Source of the DNA: Desulfobacteraceae bacterium
Lineage (GTDB): Bacteria > Desulfobacterota > Desulfobacteria > Desulfobacterales > Desulfobacteraceae
Length of the DNA: 64,000 nt
Assembly: GCA_024225635.1 (NCBI GenBank)
Contig: JAAEMK010001070.1
Coordinates: 16,260 to 80,259 of the forward strand
Direction of reading: 5' to 3'
Made by a program: the position numbers and the translations under genes. This document shows, one piece after another, positions 25,252 through 34,452 of the stretch (position 1 is the first letter of the stretch; every line of letters starts with the position of its first letter). The notes below the pieces were generated by a model. The model was not told the DNA's origin and ran no database searches. It saw only the letters and a list, made by a program, of their open reading frames with translations.

Positions 25252-26925
25252 ATGAAATTTGGTGATATGAGATTAAAGACCAAGATGACCCTTGGAAACA
25301 GTGTTGTTCTGGTATTGTTCATTGTGGTGGGGATCATCACCTTTCTCAGCACCCAGTCCCTGCTGGAGAGCGGCCGGACGGTTAATCATACCCATGTCGT
25401 GATCGAAGAGGCCATGGGCATCCTTGGTGCCGCCGTGGATATGGAAACGGGAATGAGGGGGTACCTTCTGGCAGGCAAGGAAGACTTTCTTGCGCCATAC
25501 AAAAACGGGTACAAGCTTTTTACCGAAAGAATCGGGGAACTGAAAAACACGGTGAGCGACAATCCCCTCCAGGTGACGCTGCTGGAAGAGATCGAAGAGA
25601 ACATCAACAGCTGGAAGAGGGACGTTACCGAACCCGCCATCCAGCTTCGCAGGACCGTCGGTGATGCCAGGACCATGGACGATATGGCCAAACTTGTGGG
25701 GGAGGCCAAGGGCAAGAAATATTTCGACAAGTTCCGCAAGCAGATCGCCACCTTCATCGAAAGGGAGCAGTCACTCATGGCGGAGCGCGACCAGCGGGCC
25801 GAAAACACGGCCAACAGGGTAAAGGTCGTTCTGGTGGGGGGCACCGTTTTGATCATCGTCATTGCCCTGGCCATCTCCCTGCTGCTCTCCCATATCATCA
25901 CAAAGCCCATAAACCGGGCCGTTGAGATTGCCGATGCCCTGGCTAACGGCGATATGACCCGGCGCCTTTCCGTGGACACAAAGGATGAGGTGGGAGTTCT
26001 TTCCATGGCACTTAACAGGATTGCCGAGGATCTCGGGAAGATGTTGAAGCAGGTGATGGCAAGCTCCGAAGTGCTCTCGGAAACCGCTGAAAAACTTTCC
26101 GGGGTTTCATTCGAGCTGGTGCAGGGGGCGGAGGAGACCTCCACCCAGTCCACCACGGTGGCAGGGGGATCCGAGGACATGGACGACAGAATGAAGTCCA
26201 TTGCCGCCACCATGGAGCAGGCCGCAACCAATATCAACATGATGGCGACGGCAACCGAAGAGATGACCTCCACCATCAACGAGATCGCGGGCAACGCGGA
26301 AAAGGCCAGGGGGATATCCGACGGGGCCGTGGGTCAGGCAAGATCCTCATCGGATCAGATGAAGGAGCTCGGGGAGGCGGCCAAGGCCATCAGCATGGTC
26401 TCCGAGACTATTTCGGGGATTTCCGAGCAAACCAATCTGCTGGCTTTGAACGCCACCATCGAGGCGGCCCGGGCCGGGGAAGCGGGCAAGGGGTTTGCCG
26501 TTGTGGCAAACGAGATCAAGGACCTGGCCCAGCAGACCGCCGCGGCCACCGATGAGATCAAGGGGAGGGTGGACGGCATCCAGAACTCCACGGACAGCAG
26601 CATCACCCATATCGATCAGATCTGCGGCGTGATCGACGATATCAACGGTATCATCGCCATGATCGCCACCGCCATTGCAGAACAGTCCGCAACCACAAGC
26701 GAGATTGCCGAGAATGTGAGCCAGGCCTCCCAGGGCATCCAGGAGGTCAGCGATAATGTGGGCCGGTCCGCCGCCCTGGCGGGGGATATCTCGGAAAGTA
26801 TTGCCACGGTGAACCAGGCGGCCGAGGGGATGTCGGACAGCAGTAACGATGTTAACCAGCATGCCAAGGATCTGTCCCAAATTTCTGCGGAGCTCATGGA
26901 GATGGTGGGCCGGTTTAAACTATGA
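25252..26925 (+). CDS. Methyl-accepting chemotaxis protein (CHASE3 sensor)
   Basis: The 557-residue protein has TM1 (about 11-31), a CHASE3 helical sensor domain (about 35-185; [19 protein letters not shown] is typical), TM2 (about 188-212), HAMP ([21 protein letters not shown]) and the signalling rod with the conserved tip ([20 protein letters not shown]). CHASE3 receptors have no well-defined ligands. It is read away from the first chemoreceptor gene, sharing the 444-bp region. GGAAGGAG lies seven bases before the ATG. A very strong hairpin terminator lies 72 bp after the stop. Confidence 0.92.
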   Translation: MKFGDMRLKTKMTLGNSVVLVLFIVVGIITFLSTQSLLESGRTVNHTHVVIEEAMGILGAAVDMETGMRGYLLAGKEDFLAPYKNGYKLFTERIGELKNTVSDNPLQVTLLEEIEENINSWKRDVTEPAIQLRRTVGDARTMDDMAKLVGEAKGKKYFDKFRKQIATFIEREQSLMAERDQRAENTANRVKVVLVGGTVLIIVIALAISLLLSHIITKPINRAVEIADALANGDMTRRLSVDTKDEVGVLSMALNRIAEDLGKMLKQVMASSEVLSETAEKLSGVSFELVQGAEETSTQSTTVAGGSEDMDDRMKSIAATMEQAATNINMMATATEEMTSTINEIAGNAEKARGISDGAVGQARSSSDQMKELGEAAKAISMVSETISGISEQTNLLALNATIEAARAGEAGKGFAVVANEIKDLAQQTAAATDEIKGRVDGIQNSTDSSITHIDQICGVIDDINGIIAMIATAIAEQSATTSEIAENVSQASQGIQEVSDNVGRSAALAGDISESIATVNQAAEGMSDSSNDVNQHAKDLSQISAELMEMVGRFKL

Positions 26926-26997
26926 TAAAAAAGGGGGAAGCCGGGGGCATGGCGGTTGCTCGTGACGGTCATGATGGACGGGCCATTTTAAATGGAC

Positions 26998-27053
26998 GGG
27001 GTCAGGCTTTTCTTATTGCATTGGCAATAAGGAAAGCCTGACCCCATTTTTTT
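26998..27053 (+). terminator. Very strong hairpin terminator (possible REP-like repeat)
   Basis: Arms 26998-27019 and 27024-27045 pair over 22 bp with one G-T wobble and an ATTG loop, followed by ATTTTTTTT. The arms begin GGGGTCAGGC and end GCCTGACCCC. It ends the chemoreceptor gene; the nitroreductase gene converges on it. Its size is more than a terminator needs, and the arm sequence resembles palindromes that recur in some genomes. Confidence 0.88.
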
Positions 27054-27054
27054 T

Positions 27055-27873
27055 CTATTTCCAGGTGATTTCAGGCTTGTTCCTCGGGGGCAGCCGTTTG
27101 TAGGTGTAAACCGGATGCCCCACCATCATGGTGCCGAAGCTTGCATGGTTCTTGGGCAGGCCCAGGGCCTTCTGGAGGGGGGGCCAGAAGGTGGCCGCCG
27201 CATTGAAGAAACCGCACCAGCAGCCCCCCAGCCCCAGGGAGGGCAGGGTGAGTTCCAGCCAGCTCATGGCGATGGTGCAGGCGGCATGGGCGGTGGGGTC
27301 CCGCCTGTCCCCGTGGGCGATTATCAGGTGGGGGGCGTTCCGGGTGACGGTGTCCATGCCCGCCTCCCATCCTGACACAACAAGCTCCAGATGAAGGGCG
27401 GCGGCCTGCTCGGGCTGTTCCTTGATCATCCAGCGCATCCAGTCGATCACATGGGTGGTGAGCTCCTTGACCGCTTTTGTGTCATGGATCACCTGCCATT
27501 TCACGGGCTGGCGGTTGTGGCCCGACGGGGCGTGGCCGGCAACGGTGATGGCTTTTTCCAAAAGATTCTTTTCCACCGGTTTTTTCCGGTAGTTCCGGAT
27601 GGATCGCCGCTGGCGAAGGAAGATCTCGGCCTGTTCCGGGGTAAATGCGGTTGTCTCCTCCAGGGGGATGCACTGCTCGGGTGAGAGGTTTTTGTGGGAA
27701 AAGGCCCGGGTGGGGCAGACGGCAACACAGTGGCCGCAGTTGATGCAGAATGCTTCCGCGCCCTTCACGGGCCGGGGAACTCCGTTTGAACCGTCGATCA
27801 GTTTCATGGGGCACTCTGCCGCGCAGATGCCGTCCTGTTTGCATAGCTCCTGGTCGATGAAGAATAGATCCAT
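27055..27873 (-). CDS. Ferredoxin-nitroreductase fusion protein
   Basis: The 272-residue protein has an N-terminal two-cluster ferredoxin (about 5-60, with CAAECP and CINCGHCVAVCPT) fused to an FMN nitroreductase domain (about 85-270: RRSIRNYRKKPVEKNLLEK, GHAPSGHNRQPVKW, GLGGCWCGFF). Electrons would pass from the clusters to FMN and on to a substrate, possibly an enoyl or nitro compound. It is the last gene of the acyl-CoA operon, 11 bp after the large acyl-CoA dehydrogenase. That position hints at redox coupling to beta-oxidation-like chemistry, which is inference. Confidence 0.9.
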   Translation of the reverse strand: MDLFFIDQELCKQDGICAAECPMKLIDGSNGVPRPVKGAEAFCINCGHCVAVCPTRAFSHKNLSPEQCIPLEETTAFTPEQAEIFLRQRRSIRNYRKKPVEKNLLEKAITVAGHAPSGHNRQPVKWQVIHDTKAVKELTTHVIDWMRWMIKEQPEQAAALHLELVVSGWEAGMDTVTRNAPHLIIAHGDRRDPTAHAACTIAMSWLELTLPSLGLGGCWCGFFNAAATFWPPLQKALGLPKNHASFGTMMVGHPVYTYKRLPPRNKPEITWK

Positions 27874-27884
27874 TTTTTACTCCG

Positions 27885-29690
27885 TTAATCGTTAAAGCGT
27901 TCCGTTGTCATTTCCATGGTGATGAAATCGTTGTCCATGAGCCGCTGTTCAAGCCCCAGGGTCTTGGGCAGCTCATACCGGAAAAAGTACCTGAAGGTGA
28001 AAAGCTTGCCCTGGTAGAAGCGTTCATTCTTTGGTTTGCACCCCTTTTCAAGGGCCTTGTGGGCGGTAACGGCCTGGAGGAGCCATTGCCAGGCGATGGC
28101 CAAGATGCCGGTCATTTCCAGGAACAGGGTGGCGTCGGCCAGGAACACCTTCGGCCCCTTTTCGCCGGCAAGGGTAAACAGGTGGCCTGTCACCTTCCGG
28201 AGCCGTTCAAGGGCCTGGGCCAGCAGCTCTGCATAGGGTGCGACCTCAGGGATCTCCTTACCCTCGGCAATGGCGCGGGTTACCTCTTCCATGAAGAGCA
28301 TGCCGGCTTTGCCGTTGTTCATCACCATTTTGCGGCCCAGAAGATCCATGCCCTGCATGCCTGTCGTGCCTTCGTGGATGGGGTGGATCCGTGCGTCCCT
28401 GAAGTACTGCTCCACCGGGAAGTCCTCGCAATAACCGTAGCCGCCAAAGCATTGGAGGGCCTGGCTGGTTGAAAGGATGCCCATTTCGCTGGGATAGGTT
28501 TTGGCAATGGGGGTGAGCAGATCAAGAAGCAGGGTGTTTCGTTCCTTCTCCTCCCCGGTGGTGACCCGGGCCCGGTCCCCATAGAGGCAGCACTGGAGGC
28601 AGAGGCTCAGGGAACCCTCCACCACGGCCCGCTGGAACATCAGCATCCGTTTCACGTCCGTATGCCGGATGATGGGCACCTGGGGGGTTGAGGGATCCTT
28701 CTGGGAGAGGGGTCTTCCCTGGGGCCGCTCCATGGCGTAGTCCAGGGCAGCATAATAGGCGGCCGTGGCAATGGCGGTGGCGCCCAGGCCCACGCCCAGC
28801 CGCGCTTCGTTCATCATCCGGAACATGCAGGAAAGTCCCCGGTTTTCCTCTCCCACGAGGAAACCCCGGCAGTCGTTGTTTTCGCCGATGGCAAGCTCGG
28901 TGATGGGGGCGCCCCGGTAGCCGAGCTTGTGGTAGACCCCGGCCACGGTGACATCGTTGGGAGTAAGGGTGCCGTTGGTGTCCGGCCTCAGTTTGGGCAC
29001 CACGAACAGGGAGATGCCCTTTGCCCCTTGGGGCGCGCCTTCGATCTTTGCCAGCATCAGGTGGACCACGTTGTCCACCCCGTCGTGGTCCCCGGCGGAG
29101 ATGAAGGTCTTCTGGCCTTTGATCCTGTAGTAGCCCTGACCGGTTGGAACGGCCGTGGTGGTGATGTCGGAAAGGGAGCTGCCGGCTTGGGGTTCGGTCA
29201 GGGCCATGGTGCCCTGCCAGTGGCCTGCCAGCATGGGGGGCAGATAGGTGTCCGTAAGCTCCCGGCTGCCGAAGGTGAGGATCAGTTCCGCAGCTCCCGC
29301 GGTGAGTTCCGGAAACACCGACGCCGAATAGTTGGCCGCGGCAAAGATGAACCGGCACACATTGGCGATGATGATGGGCAGCCCCTCGCCGTCATGCTCT
29401 TCGGGAAACCCTGATCCGATCCATCCCCCTTCTCCGTAGGCTTTCATGAGCGCTTTTACGTCGGCATGGACCTTCACCTTTCCGTCCACAAGCTCCGGGG
29501 AATGCTTGTCCATCTCGTCCAGGATGGGGTATAACCGGTCCCTGGCAAGCTGGCTGGCGGCCTTGACCACCATGTTGAACATCTTTTTGTTGTGCTGGCC
29601 GTACCGGTCCGACCGGGTCAGGGATTCAACATCAAAGATCTCGTAAAGCAGAAAATTCAGGTTTCTTTCACTGACAAATTTAGCGCTCAT
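27885..29690 (-). CDS. Acyl-CoA dehydrogenase, large (about 600-residue) type
   Basis: The 601-residue flavoprotein has the acyl-CoA dehydrogenase N, middle (MALTEPQAGSSLSDI) and C domains, followed by the extra C-terminal domain of the FadE5/DmdC-like group. The probable catalytic Glu is in IHEGTTGMQ. It oxidises an acyl-CoA to the 2-enoyl-CoA and passes electrons to ETF. ATG 29690 is chosen over the longer frame to 29744 because AAGGAAAGAG precedes it and residues from MSAKFVSERNLNFLLYEIFDVE onward are family-like. It is the sixth gene of the minus-strand operon. Confidence 0.92.
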   Translation of the reverse strand: MSAKFVSERNLNFLLYEIFDVESLTRSDRYGQHNKKMFNMVVKAASQLARDRLYPILDEMDKHSPELVDGKVKVHADVKALMKAYGEGGWIGSGFPEEHDGEGLPIIIANVCRFIFAAANYSASVFPELTAGAAELILTFGSRELTDTYLPPMLAGHWQGTMALTEPQAGSSLSDITTTAVPTGQGYYRIKGQKTFISAGDHDGVDNVVHLMLAKIEGAPQGAKGISLFVVPKLRPDTNGTLTPNDVTVAGVYHKLGYRGAPITELAIGENNDCRGFLVGEENRGLSCMFRMMNEARLGVGLGATAIATAAYYAALDYAMERPQGRPLSQKDPSTPQVPIIRHTDVKRMLMFQRAVVEGSLSLCLQCCLYGDRARVTTGEEKERNTLLLDLLTPIAKTYPSEMGILSTSQALQCFGGYGYCEDFPVEQYFRDARIHPIHEGTTGMQGMDLLGRKMVMNNGKAGMLFMEEVTRAIAEGKEIPEVAPYAELLAQALERLRKVTGHLFTLAGEKGPKVFLADATLFLEMTGILAIAWQWLLQAVTAHKALEKGCKPKNERFYQGKLFTFRYFFRYELPKTLGLEQRLMDNDFITMEMTTERFND

Positions 29691-29703
29691 TTTTTCTCTT
29701 TCC

Positions 29704-30618
29704 TTATCTGTTTTTTTGGGGGGCCATAAAATCGGGCCTGGCAAAGGCGGGGTCCGGATAGGTGTAGAACCCCTGGCCGGTTTTTATGCCAAGGCGGCCC
29801 TTGTCCATATAGGTTTTAAGAAATGCGGCATTGGCCTTGGCCTGGGGATCGTCCCGCTGCCGGGCCCAGTAGTCGGTCACCTTCCAGGAGGTGTCAATGC
29901 CAATGCTGTCCATGATGCCGAAGGGGCCCACGGGGGTGTGCATCACCCCCATCCAGGAGCGGTCGATCTCTTCGATGGGCGCCACCTCTTTTGCGGCCAG
30001 GGAGAGGGCCGATCCCAGGAAGGACATGAGCATGTTGTTGAAAATGTAGCCGTTGTTTTCCCGGGTCAAAACGATGGGGATCTGGCCGAGATCCTCGGCA
30101 AATTGCCGGACAATCTCCACGGTTTCCGTTGAGGTGCCGGGATGGGGCATCACATCCACGATCTTTGAGAGGGCCACATCGTGGAAGTGGAGGGCGCAGA
30201 GTTTTTCGGGCCTGCCTGTCTCTTCCGCAAACATGGAGGGCACCAGGGAGGAGGTGTTGGTGGTGAAGATGGTGTGCGGGTTGCAGCAGTCGTTGATGTC
30301 GTGGAAGAGCCGGCCCTTGATGGCCGGGTCTTCGGGCACGCTTTCGATGACGAGATCCGCGTTCCCGGCGGCTGTAGCAAGATCACTGAAGGTGGAAATC
30401 CGGGAAAGGGCCTTGTCGGCCGCCTCTTGGGTGCAGAGGTCAAAGCCGGTCATCCTGGAGGCATTTTTCCTGATTCTTTCCATGCCTCCTGCAAGAATCT
30501 CGTCTGAAATGTCATAGATGACGACATCGTAGTCGTTCAGGGCGCAGAGGAGGGCGGTCTGCTGCCCCATGGTGCCGGCCCCGGCAATGAGTATGGTCTT
30601 TATCCGTGCAAGTTTCAT
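29704..30618 (-). CDS. 3-hydroxyacyl-CoA dehydrogenase
   Basis: The 304-residue protein has an N-terminal NAD-binding Rossmann fold (ILIAGAGTMGQQTALLCA, about 9-26), ESVPEDPAIKGRLF, the family segment ending in the probable catalytic His (CALHFHDV), and the C-terminal helical domain (PVGPFGIMDSIGIDTSW, GRLGIKTGQGFYTYP). It oxidises 3-hydroxyacyl-CoA to 3-ketoacyl-CoA with NAD+. In place of the usual HFFNP after the His it has HFHDV, a mild change. It lies between the APH-type kinase and the large acyl-CoA dehydrogenase with small gaps. No enoyl-CoA hydratase or thiolase is in the operon. Confidence 0.91.
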   Translation of the reverse strand: MKLARIKTILIAGAGTMGQQTALLCALNDYDVVIYDISDEILAGGMERIRKNASRMTGFDLCTQEAADKALSRISTFSDLATAAGNADLVIESVPEDPAIKGRLFHDINDCCNPHTIFTTNTSSLVPSMFAEETGRPEKLCALHFHDVALSKIVDVMPHPGTSTETVEIVRQFAEDLGQIPIVLTRENNGYIFNNMLMSFLGSALSLAAKEVAPIEEIDRSWMGVMHTPVGPFGIMDSIGIDTSWKVTDYWARQRDDPQAKANAAFLKTYMDKGRLGIKTGQGFYTYPDPAFARPDFMAPQKNR

Positions 30619-30627
30619 CTTTTCTCC

Positions 30628-31695
30628 TTATAACGTTGACTGGTCCATCAATCGCAGGGCCGACCGTTCCAGGATCTGCACTCCCGCGATGAGCATGGCG
30701 AACCGCTTGTCCCTGGTGATGCCGTTGAAATAGCGGTGGTAGATCTGCTGGGCGATCACGGCCAGGCGGAAGATGCCGAAGCAGAGGTAAAAGTCGAAAT
30801 TTGCCATGTCCCGGCCAGTGGTTTTCCCATAGAGGTCGATGATCTCCCGGCGGGTCGGGGCGCCCGGCATGGTTGTGGGCAGGGTGCGCATGAGCCGGCA
30901 CTCCTCGGGATCGTCCTGCTCCACCCAGTAGGCCAGGGAGTTGCCAAGATCCATCAGGGGATCGGCATAGGTGGCCATCTCCCAGTCCAGCACCCCGATT
31001 ATCTTTGTCGGGTCGGCGGCATTGAGCACCACATTGTCGAACTTGTAGTCGTTGTGCACCAGGGTGGGGGTATCGGTGTCCGGCTGGATCTTGTCCTGGA
31101 GCCAGGCGATCACCCGCTCGAAGTCCGGGGCGTCCGGGGTGACGGCGTTCCGGTAGCGGCCGGCCCAGCCCTCCACCTGGCGTTTGACATACCCCTGGGG
31201 TTTGCCCAGGAACTGGAGGCCCGCAGCCTTGACGTCGATGGCGTGGAGATCGGCCTGGAGGGCCACAAGCTTTTGGCTCAGGGCTGCGGCCTCCTCCGGG
31301 GTGAAGGAAAGGCCCTTTGGCAGGTCCCGCCGCAGGATGATGCCGGGGATCTTCTCCATAATGTAGAAGGGACATCCCATGACCGACAGGTCTTCCGAGT
31401 AGGTAAGGGGCCTTGGGCAATAGGGAAACACGGGATGGAGGGCGTTGAGGATCTTGTACTCCCGGCCCATGTCGTGGGCCGATTTGATCTTGGCCCCCAC
31501 GGGCGGGCGGCGAAGCACCATCTCGGTATCCCCAAGGGTCACCTGGTAGGTGAGATTTGAAAATCCGCTTGGAAACTGCTTTATCCTGATCGCGCCTTCA
31601 AGATCCGGCACGTTCTCCTTTAAAAAGGCCTCGACCCGTTTGGGATCAAGCTCCTCCCCTTCTCTCACCTCAACTGCTTTGTCCGTCACTGACAT
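30628..31695 (-). CDS. APH-type phosphotransferase (ACAD10/11 N-terminal-like, LvaA-like kinase)
   Basis: The 355-residue protein has an aminoglycoside-phosphotransferase fold: glycine-rich start FPSGFSNLTYQV, nucleotide-binding VLRRPP, catalytic loop LVHNDYKFDNVVL and metal-binding VLDWEMA. Bacterial proteins of this group are paired with an ACAD11-like acyl-CoA dehydrogenase, as fused in animal ACAD10/11 and as separate LvaA/LvaC in Pseudomonas levulinate use. There the kinase phosphorylates the 4-hydroxyl of 4-hydroxyacyl-CoA. Both partners are in this operon, so the same job is likely here. It is not expected to be an antibiotic-resistance enzyme. AAGGAG precedes the ATG. Confidence 0.88.
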   Translation of the reverse strand: MSVTDKAVEVREGEELDPKRVEAFLKENVPDLEGAIRIKQFPSGFSNLTYQVTLGDTEMVLRRPPVGAKIKSAHDMGREYKILNALHPVFPYCPRPLTYSEDLSVMGCPFYIMEKIPGIILRRDLPKGLSFTPEEAAALSQKLVALQADLHAIDVKAAGLQFLGKPQGYVKRQVEGWAGRYRNAVTPDAPDFERVIAWLQDKIQPDTDTPTLVHNDYKFDNVVLNAADPTKIIGVLDWEMATYADPLMDLGNSLAYWVEQDDPEECRLMRTLPTTMPGAPTRREIIDLYGKTTGRDMANFDFYLCFGIFRLAVIAQQIYHRYFNGITRDKRFAMLIAGVQILERSALRLMDQSTL

Positions 31696-31706
31696 GGGCT
31701 GTCTCC

Positions 31707-32423
31707 TTAATCTATGGGGATGGTTCTCCTCTCAATGGCTTGGGGAGAAAGGCAGAACCGCTCGATGACTTCAAGAACATAGTCTGCGTAGTAATCAACG
31801 GATATGTTTCGTTTGGTGTATTTCCACCGCTTCAGGTACCAGTCCTGCTGCATGGACTTGATGATGCTGGCCGTGAGCCTGTGGTCCCTGGGGTTGAACA
31901 GTCCCTGGGTTTCCCCTTGTTCAAGGACCTCCACCAGGATCTCTTCGGTGTATTCCTCCAGGCTGATCACCGATTCAAGGGCGGCGGGGCTCAGGTTCCG
32001 GGCTTCCATAAAGGTGAAGTAGAACCAGGGGCGGGCCGCTTCGCTCAAAAACAGGTGGGCCTTGATCAGGAGCCTCAGGCGCGTGACCGGATCTTCGGAC
32101 CCATTGGAAAAGGTTTCCAGCACCCGCTGGATCATGGAGCGGCCCTGCTTCTGTATGATGGCCAGCAGCTCCTCCTTGCTTTTGAAATAGCCGTAAAGGG
32201 CGCCCATGCTCATGCTTGTCATGGCACTCAGGTCCCGCATGCTCATGGCCTGGAACCCTTTTTCATAGGTGATTTGGAATACGGCGTCAAAGATCTTCTT
32301 GAAGTTCTTGACCGCGGTCTTCTCTTTCTTGATGCGGATCGTATCCTGGTTCTCCTGGAACACCTCTTTGCAGATGGCCTCCCCGGAGCTGTTCATGGTC
32401 TTCTGGAACTCACGGTAATTCAT
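31707..32423 (-). CDS. TetR-family transcriptional regulator of the acyl-CoA operon
   Basis: The 238-residue protein has a TetR HTH (about 45-90: AVFQITYEKGFQAMSMRDLS, then MSMGALYGYFKSKEELL) and a ligand-binding C-domain. It lies inside the operon, 2 bp after the acyl-CoA dehydrogenase stop. TetR proteins in such operons (FadR/PsrA-like) respond to acyl-CoA. Its likely targets are the two matching palindromes at 34441-34452 and 38595-38608, before this operon and before etfBA. About 40 residues precede the HTH, more than usual; an internal ATG at 32396 could be the real start. Confidence 0.88.
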   Translation of the reverse strand: MNYREFQKTMNSSGEAICKEVFQENQDTIRIKKEKTAVKNFKKIFDAVFQITYEKGFQAMSMRDLSAMTSMSMGALYGYFKSKEELLAIIQKQGRSMIQRVLETFSNGSEDPVTRLRLLIKAHLFLSEAARPWFYFTFMEARNLSPAALESVISLEEYTEEILVEVLEQGETQGLFNPRDHRLTASIIKSMQQDWYLKRWKYTKRNISVDYYADYVLEVIERFCLSPQAIERRTIPID

Positions 32424-32425
32424 GC

Positions 32426-33634
32426 TTATCTGATGGTTCTCCCTTCATAGGCGCGCAGGATCCTTTTTGCCAGGCTCATCTTGTGAACCTCATCGGCGCC
32501 GTCATAGATCCGTGCCGCCCGTTCATGGCGATAGAAAAACGCCAGTATGGTGTCGTCGGTCATGCCAAGTCCCCCATGGACCTGGAGCGCCCTGTCCACC
32601 ACCCGGTTCATGGTGTTGGCAACGACGAATTTGATGGTGGAGATGGCTTCCCTTGCATTGGCTGCCCCGTTTTGATCTATCTGCCAGGCAGCGTTCAGGG
32701 TCATGAGCCGGGCCGCGTCGATCTCGGCCCTGGATTCGGCGATCCAGTTCCGGACGGTCTGCTGGGTGCCCAGGGTTTTGCCGTTGGGGGAGATCACCCG
32801 CTGGTTGGCCCTTTGGCACATGAGGTCAAAGGCCCGGCTGCAGATGCCCAGCCACCGCATGCAGTGGTGGATCCGGCCCGGTCCCAGGCGCTCCTGGGCA
32901 ATGACAAACCCGTGGCCCTCGGGTCCCAGCAGGTTTTCCCGGGGCACCCGGCAGCTCTGGAGCAGGATCTCGGCATGGCTGAAGTAGTCGCTTCCCTCAT
33001 GTCCCATCACCGGGATGTTACGCACAATGTTGAACCCAGGGGTGGCCGTTGGCACGATGATCATGCTGGCCTGGAGATATGGAGGGGCCTCGGGGTTGGT
33101 CACGGCCATGACAATGGAGAAATCGGACCCGTCGGCCGAGGAGGAGTACCATTTATGCCCGTTGATCACATAGTCGTCCCCCTCCTTTTCCGCGGTTGTC
33201 TCGAGCATCACCGGGTTGGAGCCGGGCATATCCACCTCGGTCATGGAGAAACAGGAGCGGATTTTTCCCTGGACCAGGGGATTGAGGTAGCGCTCTTTCT
33301 GCTCGTCATTGCCGTAAAGGTGGAGGATCTCCACATTGCCGGCATCCGGGGCCTGGCACCAGAACACGTAGTGCCCAAGGGGAGAGCGGCCCAATGCCTC
33401 GGACACAAGGCCATGCTCCAGAAGGGAGAGGCCCATCCCCCCGCACTCCACAGGGAAGTTGGGGGCCCACAGTTCCATTCTTTTCACCATGGCCTGCTTT
33501 TCCCGTAACACGGGAAGCATTGTCTTGAAATCCTTTACAAGAAACTCCGGTTCCAGGGGGATCAGCTCCTTGTCCACAAACTCATTGATCATCTGGACAA
33601 TGGTCTGAATCTTTTCCGATACGCTAAAATCCAT
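32426..33634 (-). CDS. Acyl-CoA dehydrogenase, ACAD11/LvaC-like
   Basis: The 402-residue flavoprotein has CFSMTEVDMPGSNPVMLETTA and NGHKWYSSSADGSDF in the middle domain, QVHGGLGMTDDTILAFFYRH for FAD contacts, and the end ARIYDGADEVHKMSLAKRIL. The IYDGADEVH motif is typical of ACAD10/11 and LvaC. With the APH-type kinase it may remove phosphate from a 4-phosphoacyl-CoA and rehydrate to 3-hydroxyacyl-CoA, which the next dehydrogenase would oxidise. An ordinary acyl-CoA dehydrogenase role remains possible. GGAGGAG precedes the ATG. Confidence 0.92.
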   Translation of the reverse strand: MDFSVSEKIQTIVQMINEFVDKELIPLEPEFLVKDFKTMLPVLREKQAMVKRMELWAPNFPVECGGMGLSLLEHGLVSEALGRSPLGHYVFWCQAPDAGNVEILHLYGNDEQKERYLNPLVQGKIRSCFSMTEVDMPGSNPVMLETTAEKEGDDYVINGHKWYSSSADGSDFSIVMAVTNPEAPPYLQASMIIVPTATPGFNIVRNIPVMGHEGSDYFSHAEILLQSCRVPRENLLGPEGHGFVIAQERLGPGRIHHCMRWLGICSRAFDLMCQRANQRVISPNGKTLGTQQTVRNWIAESRAEIDAARLMTLNAAWQIDQNGAANAREAISTIKFVVANTMNRVVDRALQVHGGLGMTDDTILAFFYRHERAARIYDGADEVHKMSLAKRILRAYEGRTIR

Positions 33635-33656
33635 GGTCTCCTCCGTTGATTAACAA

Positions 33657-34364
33657 TTATCTGTATGTGATCAGGTCCTGTTTCCCTTCTATTTCAAGGT
33701 GGGTAATGGAGTTGAATCCGGCCATGACAAGCCCCTTCTCCTTTATCCTGAACCGGCTGATGGAGGCGTTGCAGATCTGCCAGCCCGTCTCCATGGTGAT
33801 ATCAATGGAGAGGTTGAGCGCCCGCTGAACCAGCACGCCGATCACTCCCCCCGAGGTGAACACGGCGGTATTGCCGCCTGAGCCGTTGTCCCGGATCACC
33901 CTGGTAACCCCCTGTTGGATGCGGGCCTTGTAGGCTTCAAAGGTTTCGGCCCCGGGGATGTCGTGGGTTCCTGAGATCCACCGCTGGAAGATGATGCTGA
34001 ACAGCTCCACAAAGGTCGCGTCATCCTTGAATATGTTCTTGCTTTTCTCTGCCAGGCCGGGTTTTTCATTTACCATGGCCGGCAGCTGGCTCTTGATGAT
34101 GGCCATAAAATCATATTCGTTGAATTCGTTCAGGATGATGGGCCCGGCCATGGGCTCACCGTGGCTGGCAGCGGCCATGGCCTGTCTGGCCGTCTCCGTC
34201 TGGCGTTTCATGCTGCCGGAGTAGACGGCGTCAAAGGCGATGCCGGCGCTGGCAAAGTAGCGTCCCAGGGCGTTTGCCTGGCGGTATCCCGTTTTCGAGA
34301 GGGCGTCGTACTCGTCGGCGCCAAAACAGGCCTGTCCGTGGCGTATGAACCAAAGGGTTCCCAT
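33657..34364 (-). CDS. Histidine phosphatase family protein
   Basis: The 235-residue protein has the phosphoglycerate-mutase-like motif LWFIRHGQ with the phospho-acceptor His at about residue 9, then DALSKTGYRQANALGRYF. The second core histidine expected in the H-G-G motif is Ser here (FTSGGVIG), a variant seen in part of this family. It probably removes phosphate from a small metabolite. As first gene of the acyl-CoA operon, next to a kinase that may make phosphoacyl-CoA, it could clear dead-end phospho-compounds; this is inference. AAGGTG precedes the ATG. Confidence 0.86.
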   Translation of the reverse strand: MGTLWFIRHGQACFGADEYDALSKTGYRQANALGRYFASAGIAFDAVYSGSMKRQTETARQAMAAASHGEPMAGPIILNEFNEYDFMAIIKSQLPAMVNEKPGLAEKSKNIFKDDATFVELFSIIFQRWISGTHDIPGAETFEAYKARIQQGVTRVIRDNGSGGNTAVFTSGGVIGVLVQRALNLSIDITMETGWQICNASISRFRIKEKGLVMAGFNSITHLEIEGKQDLITYR

Positions 34365-34401
34365 GTGTCACCTTTCAAGTGGGTTGGTTGTTTATTTTTT
34401 C

Positions 34402-34430
34402 AGGTTAGCCCCTCCATGGTGTCAAGTCAA
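34402..34430 (-). promoter_or_regulatory. Promoter of the acyl-CoA operon
   Basis: Minus strand: TTGACT (34425-34430), a 17-bp spacer and TAACCT (34402-34407), 38 bp before the histidine phosphatase ATG. The TetR-type palindrome lies 10 bp upstream of its -35 box. Confidence 0.55.
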
Positions 34431-34440
34431 GGAAAAACAG

Positions 34441-34452
34441 AACGAACGTTCG
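34441..34452. promoter_or_regulatory. TetR-type operator, site 1
   Basis: AACGAACGTTCG contains a perfect 10-bp palindrome (34443-34452). The flanks match site 2 at 38595-38608, so AAAAAYAGAACGAACGTTCG is shared. It lies between the acyl-CoA operon and the divergent kinase gene and may control either. The binding protein is probably the TetR regulator at 31707-32423 (inference). Confidence 0.7.

Noticed and set aside
30628-31695. Aminoglycoside resistance kinase
   Set aside because: The fold is shared, but the operon context and ACAD partner point to acyl-CoA metabolism.
32483-33508. Plus-strand open frame (341 codons)
   Set aside because: Antisense to the ACAD11-like gene; composition is typical of a shadow frame.
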